NCBI GenBank assembly: GCA_009763385.1
Contig: CM019823.1
Coordinates: 94,623,104-94,687,103, forward strand
From: Coix lacryma-jobi var. lacryma-jobi
Lineage: Eukaryota; Streptophyta; Magnoliopsida; Poales; Poaceae
Direction: 5' to 3'
DNA: 64,000 nucleotides
The translations under genes were made by a program, and so were the position numbers. The notes under the pieces are model-generated. The model was not told where the DNA came from. It worked only from the letters and a program-made list of their open reading frames with translations, and searched no databases. Below are positions 32,034 through 42,564 of this stretch, piece by piece; positions within the stretch are counted from its first letter, which is position 1, and each line of letters begins with the position of its first letter.

Positions 32034-33553
32034 CGTCGCCGCGGCGGGCGCGGCCAGGGCACCACGACGGGTGGCAACGCTCAGGGTGGCGCTCCGGGTG
32101 GCGCACCGTGGCCCTCCGTCCTCAACCCGTGGACCGGGTCCATCCACATGTGGCCCGGTTCCACCCCTGGAGGTCTGCGCGGCCCCCCACCTCGCGGCTC
32201 TCCCCCACAACACGCTCCGGCGGCCTACTATGCTCCTCCGACTCCTGGGGTTCATTTCCCGGCAGCGCCCTAGGCGGCCTCTCCGGCCTGGTCGCCTCAG
32301 GCGGTCTCTCCAGCGTGGTCGCCTTGGACTCCTGAGTCCCTCGCCGGCGCCTTCAGCACTGTCGCCCTCACTCCGCCGCCAAGCCCCTCTGAGTGGGTCT
32401 TTGACTCGGGCGCTTCCTCCCACATTGCTGGCAACCCTGGTATGGTCACCATGTCCCCAGCCTGTGACAGCATGGGACCCCTATACACCTTGCCGCTCCT
32501 GTCCTCTTCTTCCGGTTCCTGCGCGCTCGTGGCCACTCCTTCGACTACTTGGCATCGTCGTCTCAGCCACCCCGGGAAAGCTGCCCTTCAGACTCTTGCC
32601 AAGTCTTCCTCCATCATCTGCAGCAAGCCCGACGATGACACCCTCTGCCATGCCTATCAGCTTGGACATGATGTCCGCTTGTCTTTTACCATTTCCTTGT
32701 CGCGAACAACTAAAAACTTTGATCTAATACATTGTGATTTTACATTGTGATTTGTGGACATCCCCGATCGTCAGCGTATCTTGTTTCAAATACTACCTTG
32801 TCATTGTTGATGATTGCTCGCATTTTGTTTGGACTTTCCCTCTTAAACTCAAATCCGACACCTTCACTGTGCTTTCACATTTTTTCGCCTGTGTCCACTC
32901 AGTTTGGTTGCACCATCAAGTCTGTGCAATGTGACAACGGGCGTGAGTTTGACAACTCCACGTCTCGCGCATTCTTCTCTGCCAAAGGTGTCACCCTTCG
33001 CATGTCCTGCCCCTACACCTCGCAACAGAACGACAAAGCCGAGCGCATGCTCCGCACCGCCAACAATGTCACTCGCACTTTACTCATCCAAGCATCCATG
33101 CCCCCCACCTACTGGGCTGATGCCCATACCACTGCCACCCTCCTCATCAATCGTCTTCCAACCAAAACTCTGAACATGAGCACCCCTTTCTTTGCCCTCC
33201 ATGGCACCCTCCCTTCCTACCATGACCTCCGGGCGTTTGGATGTACCTGTTACCCCAACCTCACCGCCACCACCCCCCACAAGCTCGCCCCACGCTCTTC
33301 CTTGTGTGCCTTTCTTGGCTATTCCCCTGACCACAAGGGATACAAGTGCCTTGACATCGCCACAAACCGAGTCATCATCTCCCGTCACGTTGTCTTCGAC
33401 GAAACAACGTTCCCTTTCTCCCGCCATCGACCTTCACCACCCCTACACGAGCTTGATTTTCTAACTAACGACGATTCTTCGTCAGTTCCTTTTCCATCTG
33501 CAGGTACTCCAAGGGCTACTGGTACCCTACCAGCAGCACCAGCCGGTGCCTAA
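32034..33553 (+). pseudogene. Element C protease and integrase
   Basis: The protease site WVFDSGASSHIAG is at 32394-32430. The same frame runs to 32750 with the integrase zinc region (WHRRLSHPGKAALQTLAKS, CHAYQLGHDVRL). The second Cys pair is damaged, with Tyr in place of a Cys. A small duplication of TTTTACATTGTGAT (32736-32752) breaks the frame at LIHCD. The frame 32747-33553 has VQCDNGREFDNSTSRAFFS, YTSQQNDKAERMLRTANNV with the catalytic Glu, FGCTCYPNL and AFLGYSPDHKGYKCLD. Confidence 0.88.
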
Positions 33554-34183
33554 CTTGGGCACACCGGTGTCCAAGCTGCCTCCGCCAGGCTTCTCTGCGC
33601 CCAGGCAGCGGGGCACCGTCCTACCCTTCCTGGACGTACCAGCACCCCCCACTGCTGTACAGCTGCCTGCGGCCCGGTCTGTTCAGGCACCTGTGCAGGT
33701 GCCTCCTGCTGTCCAGGCGCCCACGGCGCCCCCCCCTCACCGGTGCCCACCGCGCCCCCTTCGCCGACGCCCACTTCACCGTCGCCTCCGGCTCTTGCTG
33801 CGCCTCCTCAGGCGCCCGTGGCTGCGCCTTCTCAGGCGCCCATGGCCGCGGCCCCTGCACAACTTCCTCCGACGTCCTTCCTCGACAAGCCTCCGGTCGT
33901 CCACGTCTACTCTCGGCGTGCTCCCGCCCCCGGCTCATCACCTGGGTCCCCTGCTGGACCTCCTCCTCGATGTTCTAGCATGGTTCCCTCCCCACCTCGC
34001 TACGTCAAGAGTGATCCTCCACCAGGAACTGTCCCCATCCCACTGGTCACCAACAGTCACGGTATGGCGACCCGTGGGAAGTCCGGTTACCGACAGCCGC
34101 GCCTCGTTCTGCATACTGAAGCTCTATCACCACTACCGCAGTCTTGTCGTGACGCCCTCGCCAACCCTCACTAGCGTCGAGCC

Positions 34184-35673
34184 ATGGAAGAAGAGTTTAC
34201 TGCCTTGCTGGACAACAAAACTTGGGATCTCGTTCCTCGCCCTACCAAGGCGAATGTGGTCACCGGCAAATGGATCTTCAAGCATAAGTTTCATGCAGAC
34301 GGTTCCCTGGACAGTTACAAGGCTTGTTGGGTGCTTCGCGGGTTCACCCGACATCCCGACATTGACTACGACGAAACATTCAGCCCTATCATCAAGCCTG
34401 CTACCGTTCGTACTGTCCTCACCTTGGCTCTTTCCCAGGACTGGCCGTTTCACCAGCTTGATGTGAAGAACGCTTTTCTTCACGGGACCTTATCAGAAAC
34501 TGTGTACTGCTTCCAGCCCACCGGTTTTGTTGATCCTGCTCTTCCTGGACATGTTTGCAAGCTCAACAGATCCCTCTACAGCCTAAAGCAAGCTCCGCGT
34601 GCATGGTACAGCCGGTTTGCCTGTTTTCTGCTCTCTTTGGGTTTCAGTGAAGCAAAGTCCGACACATCCCTCTTCATATACCGCCGAGGATCTGAAACAG
34701 TCTACCTGCTGCTATACGTCGACGATATTGTTCTTACTGCCTCCTCCGAACAGCTCTTACATCGTGTGATTGCTGCACTGAAACAAGAATTTGCCATGAA
34801 GGACCTTGGCCCCCTTCATCACTTTCTTGGTGTGGCAGTTCAGCGCCACAAGGATTGTCTCACTCTGTCCCAACGCCAGTACGTTCTGGACATTCTCACT
34901 CGCCATGGGATGAGCGACTGCAAGCCTTGTTCCACTCCTGTCGACACATGTGCCAAAGTTCCTGCAGATGCTGGTCCTTCTGTGGCTGACCCCACAGCCT
35001 ACCGCAGCCTTGCGGGCGCTCTTCAGTACGTGACTTTCACCCGGCCCGATATTGCGTACGCCGTTCAGCAAATCTGCCTTCACGTGCATGATCCCCGGGA
35101 AGTTCATCTTGTTGCTGCCAAGCGGATTCTTCGTTATCTTCAGGGCACTCTCAGTTTTGGTTTGATCATTCCCCGGTCTGCTCCTACGCAGCTTGTATAC
35201 ACCGATGCGGATTGGGCCGGTTGCCCCGACACTCGACGCTCCACTTCTGGGTATGCTGTTTTCCTCGGTGGCAGCCTCGTTTCCTGGTCTTCCAAGAGGC
35301 AACCCACTGTTTCTCGGTCCAGCGCCGAGGCCGAGTACCGGGCTGTTGCAAATGGCATCGCCGAAGTGTCATGGCTGCAGCAACTCCTACAGGAGCTTCA
35401 CCACCCCGTGCAGTCTGCCTCCCTCGTCTACTGCGACAATGTCAGCGTCGTCTACCTCTCCTCCAACCCCATTCAGCATTAGCGCACCAAGCACGTGGAA
35501 ATCGACCTCCATTTCGTCCGAGAACGTGTCGCTCTTGGTGCTGTTCGTGTCCAACATGTTCCCACCACCTCACAGTTCGCCGACGTCTTCACCAAGGGGC
35601 TCCCTTCTTATGTGTTCATGGAATTTCGCTCCAATCTGAACGTCCACTCCACCGACGTTCCGACTGCGGGGGG
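34184..35673 (+). pseudogene. Element C RT and RNase H
   Basis: The frame is open from 34184 for 432 codons: FTALLDNKTWDLVPRP, GKWIFKHKFHADGSLDSYK, YDETFSPIIKPATVRTVL, DVKNAFLHGTLSETVY, LKQAPRAWYSRF and the intact catalytic YLLLYVDDIVLTAS. RNase H follows with VYTDADWAGC and SRSSAEAEYRAVA. A single TAG at 35480-35482, where Gln is expected, interrupts it. The same frame continues RTKHVEIDLHFVRERVALG to the 3' LTR. The linker upstream (33554-34183) is Pro/Ala-rich and in other frames. This is the best preserved RT of the window. Confidence 0.92.
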
Positions 35674-35841
35674 TGTTAGAATTAATTCCTCCTTCATTGT
35701 ATTCTCTTAGCTACTCCTAGCTTGCTGTACCGCCTTCTAGGCTGGGCTGGCCCTTTGGGCTCCCCTCTAATCTCTATATAAGTGTAAACCCTCTGTAATC
35801 CATTCATTAAGCAATACAAGCCTGTTGGCTTTCCTCCAATA

Positions 35842-36899
35842 GGTTCCATATATTGGAAGATCCGTTATGAATTTGGTAGGTACTTTTGTGGTGTAGGTGA
35901 TGTTTCACCTTCAAAATGGAACCCCAAAACACAGATTTTGTTCCATGAGTTGGTGCTGTCCAAAAGGTATTATGAGGGTAGTATTTAGCCTTAAGAATAG
36001 CAGAAAGATGGGGATCCTGAGCTGTAGCAATTTTCCAGGCAAAATGGATAACAAGGCTTTTGTTAACAGTATGAAGATCTCTAATTCCAAGGCCTCCCCT
36101 CTCTTTGGGCTGGCAAATATCTTTCCAAGAGTGGAAGGCAATAGAATTTGTTTGTTTGCCCTCTTGAATACTAGTCCACCAGAAACGACGGATAATAGAA
36201 GTGATTTTTTCAATGAAGGTTTTAGGGAATGAATGATGGCCATATAGTAGATTGGGATTGAGTCTAGAACAGAGTTTATTTAGATTAACTGCCCGCATGG
36301 TTGATTTTATTAGTTTTAACTGTAGTGACCTTCGTTCTGAACTTTTGATGGATAAAGCTATAAGCCTTGCATGGGCTGGCTGACATGTTTACTGAAAAGA
36401 GTAGATGACTTAGCCATATTTGGGGTCTGACCGGAAAGAGTGCAGAAGTCTTCAAGGATTGCCTTGATAATAGTGGCCTCCTGAATAGTAGCTGTACCAC
36501 AAAGGATAGGATCATCAGCGAATAAAAGTGAGTGCAAGGGAGGACAACCTTGTCCCAGGGTGATTCCCGATAGATGGCTTTCTTGCATGACCTGCTGTAA
36601 TTTTATCGAAAGTTCATTGATTGCAAGGACAAATAGGTATGGCAAGAGAGCACAGCCTTGCGTGATTCCACGTTGAGATCGAAAGGTGGTGGGGTTCTCC
36701 ATTAACAAGAACAGAGAAAGTAGTAGTGGAAATACAAGTCAAGATTAGATCAATAAAGTGAGAATGGAACCCTTGACGTTTGAGAGCAGCTACAATGAAG
36801 GACCATTCTATTCTATCAAAAGCTTTTGCTAGATCAATTATTACTATAAAACCTTGATGGTTCCAATTTTTTAGAAAAAAAGAGTGAATGATTTCCTGG
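35842..36899 (-). pseudogene. LINE RT palm and thumb
   Basis: The minus-strand frames 37234-36700 (up to the solo LTR at 36900), 36708-36358 and 36298-35842 carry RT blocks in order: EIIHSFFLKNWNHQGFIVI, IDLAKAFDRIEWSFI, VNGEPHH, FRSQRGITQGCALLPYLFVL and LLFADDPILCG with the catalytic FADD at about 36511-36522. Then come KTFIEKITSIIRRFWW and LHTVNKSLVIHFAWKI. Two frameshifts (near 36690 and 36320) break it. The piece stops at element C. Confidence 0.92.
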
Positions 36900-38444
36900 T
36901 GTTGACGCAAAACGTGACGCCTCGCGTCAAGGCACACAGCAAGCCGAACGAGGCTAGCTTCAATCGGATGCCCGGAGCGTACTGAATCCGGAGACGTGCC
37001 AGTCGGTTTGACCTGAAAACTAACAAGGGATAAAAGTGTGAGAATACCTTGAAACATGCCGGGTGAGACCAGACAGTTCCATATGTACGGGTTTGAAAGC
37101 CAATCACGACGGCACACAGCTATAGAAGCTGTTTGTCGGAACAGATTCATAATGTCATTCGGCAAGTATAAAAGATAAAGCTTGTAAACATATTGAATGC
37201 CGAACGCATAAGTAACAAGAAGATAAAAGGGCAATTTGTAAATATAAATCTATTCAGATGACATATGCATAGGCTAATCCAGCTAGTCTGCCGCACCTCT
37301 AGCCTTCATAAACCCGTCAGGTGTAAACTCAAGCAAAGCTAATCCACCGCATGATACCACTTGCTATAAATCTATACCACTCCTTATAATTAGATTAATC
37401 CACCGCATGATACGATCTAATTATAAGAAGCTAAAAGCACACGTACATCTGGACAGATCTATAAAAACTCATTACTCATGTAAGCTGTAAGCTTAACTAG
37501 AATCGGCAAACTAACCGAACTGGGGTCTATGAAGAAGAAACATACAAGCCAAGCATGGTTAAACTAATCTAAAACCTGCACCTGCCGCACGGCACCCAGC
37601 TCTATCAAAGCCTAAACATGATCGACATGCATGAACCCACAACATGTAACAATCTAGATTGAAAGTAAGTTTGACCATTATGATCTTATAATCAGCAAAG
37701 CACAAACAAACTCGTGCGACAAGGCCGAACGAAGATCAATCTAGATTGGGCAAAAAGGTGTTGTACGAATTAAATGAATAAAACATATAACACATGATAA
37801 CTTGATGAATCTATTAGATCTGCCAAATCTAACAGAGCCGATAACTATTTTTACTCATGACTTAATCCGCCGCACGATACAAGGCATAAGCAAAAACTTC
37901 CTGTCATAAGCTTAAATCCGCCGCACGATACTAAGCTTAACGTACGAGACTACTTGCATCATATCTAAATCCACCGCATGATACTAGACATGATAGCAAG
38001 GTTGCCGGTACTTACGGAGGTCGACGGATCGATGATTCCTCTCGAAGAACTCGACGACACCACTAGGGACTCGAAGATGGCACGGGGCCGGTTTGTATTG
38101 ATGTGGTTGTGAACAGTTTTACAATGGTCGAGGACTTATATTTATACCCTGGACGAAGCATAAGTCCTAGACGATTACGACTTACAATAAAATAAGGAAA
38201 ATAAATCATATTCCTAAACCTTTCGGCATCTTCCATCTTCACGTATCTTCCCATGCAAGCCGGCTTTACTGCATTATCCGTCTCCCGAATGGGGCCACTG
38301 CTTCACGAAATAGCCGACCGCACGAGTACTTACCGAAAGTCCTAAGGATCAAACAGCCTCCCAAATGCTTACCGAATCCTTCTCTTTTCTGCTGGCTGGA
38401 CCCATCTGTCATACTTCTGTGCGTGCGAAAATCTGGTGTTAACA
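36900..38444 (-). mobile_element. Solo LTR inside the LINE RT
   Basis: The 1545-bp insertion has TGTTGACG...GTTAACA ends and duplication CCTGG (36895-36899 and 38445-38449). Removing it restores the LINE frame between NIIIAQ and EIIHSF. It has no coding region. A minus-strand TATA box (GGTATAAATATAAG, about 38140-38153) gives the orientation. It contains five spaced copies of a motif near TAATCCACCGCATGATAC (about 37340, 37395, 37863, 37915 and 37968). Its family is not identified; size and ends suit Gypsy. Confidence 0.9.
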
Positions 38445-38802
38445 CCTGGGCAATGATAATATTAGTAGTGATGTGTCTGCCTTGAATAAAAGCATTCTGG
38501 GAAGCATGGATGTAACTAGGTAAATGGCCTTTAATCCTTTGAGCTAAAGTTTTAGATATGACCTTGTAAATAACATTACAAAGATTAATAGGTCTGAAAT
38601 GTTGCGGGAACTGTGAGAGATTTTTTTTGGGAATCAAAACGATGAAAGTCATGTTGAGTTCAGTTGGCAACTGACCTGTTTGGTAAAAGTCTCTGACCAA
38701 ATTGGTGACTTCATCTCCTATCCAAGGCCACGCAGCTCTGTAGAAAGCTACATTGAGTCCATCAGGACTTGGAGCTGCATCTCTTTTCATTTTTTTAGTA
38801 TA
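38445..38802 (-). pseudogene. LINE RT fingers
   Basis: The reading from 38790 downward has DAAPSPDGLNVAFYRAAWP, GQLPTELNMTFIVLIPKK, FRPINLCNVIYKVISKTLAQ and ASQNAFIQGRHITTNIIIAQ, the first RT blocks of plant L1 ORF2. It continues across the solo LTR into the palm, and upstream across the Helitron in the same frame. Confidence 0.93.
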
Positions 38803-38884
38803 CTAGGTAGCGTGCCCGTGCATTGCTACGGGACAACATAAAAATTATGCTAAAAACAAACGGATCGCATGATAATATAACAGT

Positions 38885-41455
38885 CCGTAATCGAGGGGTG
38901 CCCGAGGAGGTGTGCAGCGAGGCGGTCAAGGCCTGCCTCATTTGCTCGGGAGAGTTCCGTAATCGAGGGCTGCCTCGTTCGCTCGGGAGGGTTTCGTAAT
39001 CGAGGGCTGCCTCGTTCGCTCGGGAGGGTTCCGTAATCGAGGTCTGCCAAGTTCGCTCGGGAGAGTTCCGTAATCGAGGGCTGCCTCGTTCGCTCGGGAG
39101 GGTTCCGTAATCGAGGGCTGCCTCGTTCGCTCGGGAGAGTTCCGTAATCGAGGGTTGCCTCGTTCGCTCGGGAGGGTTCCGTAATCGAGGGCTGCCTCGT
39201 TCGCTTGGGAGAGGTCCGTAATCAAGGGTTGCTTCGTTCGGTCGGGAGGGTTCCGTAATCGAGGGCTGCCTTGTTCGCTCGGGCGGACTGGCTTTCTCCC
39301 GAGAAGTGACTCCTCGAGGGTGTTGCGGACTGAGCCGTCGAGGCCCGTTGGGTGCTGCAGGGGTGCCCCTCCAGGGGTGCCTGAGGAGGTGTGCGGCGAG
39401 GCGGTCGAGGCCTGCCTCATTCGCTCGGGAGAGTTCCATAATCGAGGGATGCCTCGTTCGCTCGAGAGAGTTCTGTAATCGAGGGCTGCCTCGTTCGCTC
39501 GGGAGAGTTCCGTAATCAAGGGCTGCCTTGTTCGCTCAGGCGAACTGACTTTCTCCCGTGATGTGACTCCTCGAGGGTGTTGCAGACTGAGCTGTCGAGG
39601 CCCGAGGGGTGCTCGAGGGGTGCCCGAGGAATGCTCGAGGGATCTCCTCGAGGGATCTCCTCGAGGGGTGCTCAAGGGGTGCCCGAGGAGGTGTGCGGCG
39701 AGGCGGTCGAGGCCTGCCTCATTCGCTCGGGAGAGTTCCATAATCGAGGGCTGCCTCGTTCGCTCGGGAGAGTTCCGTAATCGAGGGCTGCCTTGTTCGG
39801 TCGGGCGGACTGGCTTTCTCCCGAGAAGTGACTCCTCGAGGGTGTTGCGGACTGAGTCGTCGAGGCTCGAGGGGTGCTCGAGGGGTGCCCTTTGAGGGGT
39901 GCTTGAGGGGTGCCCGAGGAATGCTCGATGGATGCTCCTCGAGGTTTGCTCGAGGAATGCTCGAGGGGTGCCCTTTGAGGTGTGCTCGAGGGGTACCCGA
40001 GGAATGCTCTTGACTCTCCTCGAGGGGTGCCCCTCGAGGGGTGCCCGAGGAGAGGTGCGGCCAGGCGGTCGAGGCCTGCCTCATTCGCTCGGGAGAGTTC
40101 CATAATCGAGGGCTGCCTCGTTCGCTCGGGAGAGTTCCATAATCGAGGGCTGCCTCGTTCGCTCCGAAGAGTTCCGTAATCGAGGACTGCCTTGTTCGCT
40201 CGGGCGGCTGGCTTTCTCCCGGGAAGTGACTCGAGGGTGTTGCGGATTGAGCCGTCGAGGGCCTGAGGGGTGCCCGTTGAGGGGTGCCCGAGGAATGCTG
40301 GAGGGATGCACCTCGAGGGGTGCTCGAGGTGTGCCCGAGGAATGCTCGAGGGGTGCCCTTTGAGGGGTGCCCGAGGAATGCTTGAGGGATGCTCCTCGAG
40401 GGGTGCTCCAGGTGTGCCCCTCGAGGGGTGCCCGAGGAGGTGTGCGGCGAGGTGGTCGAGGCCTGCCTCATTCGCTCGGGAGAGTTTCGTAATCGAGGGC
40501 TGCTTCGTTCGCTCGGGAGAGTTCCGTAATCGAGGGCTGCCTCGTTCGCTCGGGAGGGTTCTGTAATCGAGGTCTGCCTCGTTCGCTCGGGAGGGTTCCG
40601 TAATCGAGGGCTGCCTCGTTCGCTCAGGAGGGTTCCGTAATCGAGGGCTGTCTCGTTCGCTCGGTAGGGTTCCGTAATCGAGGTTTGCCTCGTTCGCTCG
40701 GGAGGGTTCTGTAATCGAGGTCTGCCTCGTTCGCTCGGGATAATTCCGTAATCGAGGGCTGCCTCTTTCGCTCGGGAGGGTTCCGTAATCGAAGGCTGCC
40801 TCGTTCGCTCGGGAGAGTTCCGTTGCCTCGTTCGCTCGGGAGAGTTCCGTTGCCTCGTTCGCTTGGTAGAGTTCCGTAATCGAGGGCTGCCTCGTTCGCT
40901 CGGGAGGGTTCTGTAATCGAGGGCTGCCTTGTTCGCTCGGGCGGACTGGCTTTCTCCCGAGAAGTGACTCCTCGAGGGTGTTGCGGACTGAGCCGTCGAG
41001 GCCCGAGGGGTGCTCGAGGTGTGCCCGTCGAGGGGTGCTCGAGGGGTGCCCGACGAATGCTCGAGGGATGCTCCTCGTGGGGTGCTCGAGGGGTGCCCGA
41101 GGAATGCTCGAGGGGTGCCCTTTGAGGGGTGTTCGAGGTGTGCCCCTCGAGGGGTGCCCAAGGAGGTGTGCGGCGAGGCGGTCGAGGCAGCCCTCATTCG
41201 CTCGGGAGAGTTCCATAATCGAGGCATGCCTTGTTCGCTCGAGAGAGTTCCGTAATCGAGGGCTGCCTCGTTCGCTCGGGAGAGTTCCGTAATCGAGGGC
41301 TGCCTTGTTCGCTCGGGCGGACTGGCTTTCTCCCGTGAAGTGACTCCTCGAGGGTGTTGTGGACTGAGCCGTCGAGACCCGAGGGGTGCTCGAGGGGTGT
41401 CCGAGGAATGCTCGAGGGATGCTCCTCGAGGGGTGCCCGAGGAATGCTCGAGAGG
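38885..41455 (-). repeat. 37-bp and ~12-bp minisatellite arrays inside the Helitron
   Basis: The main unit is 37 bp, close to GTTCCGTAATCGAGGGCTGC on the plus strand followed by CTCGTTCGCTCGGGAGA. It recurs several dozen times. Blocks of it alternate with a spacer (GGCTTTCTCCCGAGAAGTG, about 70 bp) and with runs of a 12-15 bp unit near GAGGGGTGCCCGA. The spacer recurs near 39285, 39545, 39810, 40205, 40938 and 41320, so there is a higher-order pattern. The unit has no stop in any minus frame, so three overlapping long ORFs arise automatically. Confidence 0.92.
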
Positions 41456-42430
41456 TCTGGGTATCGGCGGCGGCGTCGTCGTCGTCGTCGCAGGGCAAGG
41501 CGCTGGCGGTGGGGTGAGGCCGAGGGCGCCCACAGTCCAAGGGCGGAGGCGGTGGGCCGAGGTCACTGTCGGTGGGGGCGAGGAGGGCGTGATTGGAGTG
41601 AGCGGCGATTTGGAACGCGATCTGGAAGGCTGGCGATTTGAGGAGGGAGGAGGCTGCGCCATTTTGGATGGCGTATGCGTGATTGGCGTGATTGGAAGAG
41701 TTCCGTAATCGAGGGGTGCCTCGTTCGCTCGGGAAGTATCCATAACCGAGGGATGCTCCGAGCGTACTGGCTTCGTCCTGAGAAGGGACTCCTCGAGGGT
41801 GTCGCAAAAAACACGAACAATGGGTAGATCGATGGATTACCTCCTCCACACGATGGCGGCAGCGCAGGCGCCAGGCGAGGACGACGGCGCAGTCTCACGA
41901 ACGGGACGATGGAGCAGGTCGTGGAGGCGTTCAATGTCGTTGAGGCGTTGGCACGTCCGGTGAATGGCTCGGACGGCGCGAGCGAACGGCGAGGACGACG
42001 ACGGCGGTGACCGGACGACCACAGAGGCGGGGTGGTCGGGCGCCGGGAAGGAGGGGGCCGCGCGAGGAGAGGTGGGGATGGCGACGAACGCCGGGAGGAG
42101 AGGTTGGGACGGGCGCGTGCGTCGTGTAGGCGGCGGTGACCGGACGGCCGCAGAAGCAGGGTGGTCGGGCGCCGGGAAGGAGGGGGCCGCACGAGGAGAG
42201 GGCGACGAACGCCGCGAGGAGTGGGTGCGACGGTGGCGGACGGGAGGGTCGCGGGATTTTGGAGGCAGACACGGGAAGAAGAGGGGAAGCACGAGAGAAA
42301 AAAGGAAGCATGAGAGAAAAAAAAAGGAAGCACGAGAGAAAAAAGGAAGCACGCGTTTTTCGGCGCGGATTGAGACGGAGCGTGACGATGCGGATCGGGA
42401 CTGGGGGTTGGAGAGGGCCGATGCAAGGAA
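41456..42430. other. GC-rich gene-like portion of the Helitron, no gene assigned
   Basis: This part is GC-rich and open in several frames. It contains a direct duplication of about 80 bp (42006-42090 and 42133-42205) sharing GTGGTCGGGCGCCGGGAAGG. The minus-strand readings are Pro, Ser and Arg rich (for example SRRPTTLLLRPSGHRR) without a known domain. It may be a captured promoter or first-exon fragment of a host gene. I cannot identify a source. Confidence 0.4.
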
Positions 42431-42564
42431 GAAATTTTTTTAATCCGTGAAAAAGAGGAGGAGGGGCTCGAACCCGGGCTGGTGGGAACGCAACGGGCGG
42501 ATGACGAAGTGGAAGCGAAAAAAAGGCCGCACCAATTTTTTTTTCACTCTTTAGTCTTTTTAGA

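Larger units (their letters stand above)
30513..35841 (+). mobile_element. Copia element C, complete, plus strand
   Basis: The element is 5329 bp. The LTRs are 159 bp (30513-30671) and 168 bp (35674-35841) and the target duplication is GGTTC (30508-30512 and 35842-35846). Both LTRs end in ATA rather than CA. The primer site TGGTATCACGCT (30672-30683) directly follows, and the polypurine tract GACTGCGGGGGG lies just before the 3' LTR. A TATA box CTATATAAG is present in both LTRs (about 30602-30612). The LTRs differ by a 9-bp length change and very few substitutions. It belongs to the same lineage as element A but lies in the opposite orientation, 99 bp of LINE away. Confidence 0.95.
38803..42564 (-). 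mobile_element. Non-autonomous Helitron carrying minisatellites
   Basis: On the minus strand the element starts TCTAAAAAGACTAAAG (42564) and ends with a hairpin CCCGTAGCAATGCACGGG, eight bases, then CTAG (38803-38806). It sits between host A and T with no duplication. The hairpin-CTAG end is the standard grass Helitron terminus. Removing 3762 bp joins the LINE frame exactly across the site. There is no Rep/helicase gene. Inside are large tandem repeat arrays (38885-41455, with a short remnant at 41695-41800) and a GC-rich portion (41456-42430). Known Helitrons often capture gene pieces; I recognise none with confidence. Confidence 0.9.

Noticed and set aside
38885..41455. CRISPR-like spaced repeats
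   Set aside because: The repeats are direct tandem copies without unique spacers, in a plant nuclear transposon.
39672..41849. A 725-codon and an overlapping 674-codon reading on the minus strand
   Set aside because: They are a by-product of the 37-bp and 12-15 bp minisatellites, which lack stops in all minus frames. No domain and no conserved start is present. Kept only as a finding on repeat behaviour.
42455..42480. GGGTTCGAGCCC, like a tRNA T-arm or B box
   Set aside because: No A box or cloverleaf partner is found at the right distance, so neither a tRNA gene nor a SINE can be supported.
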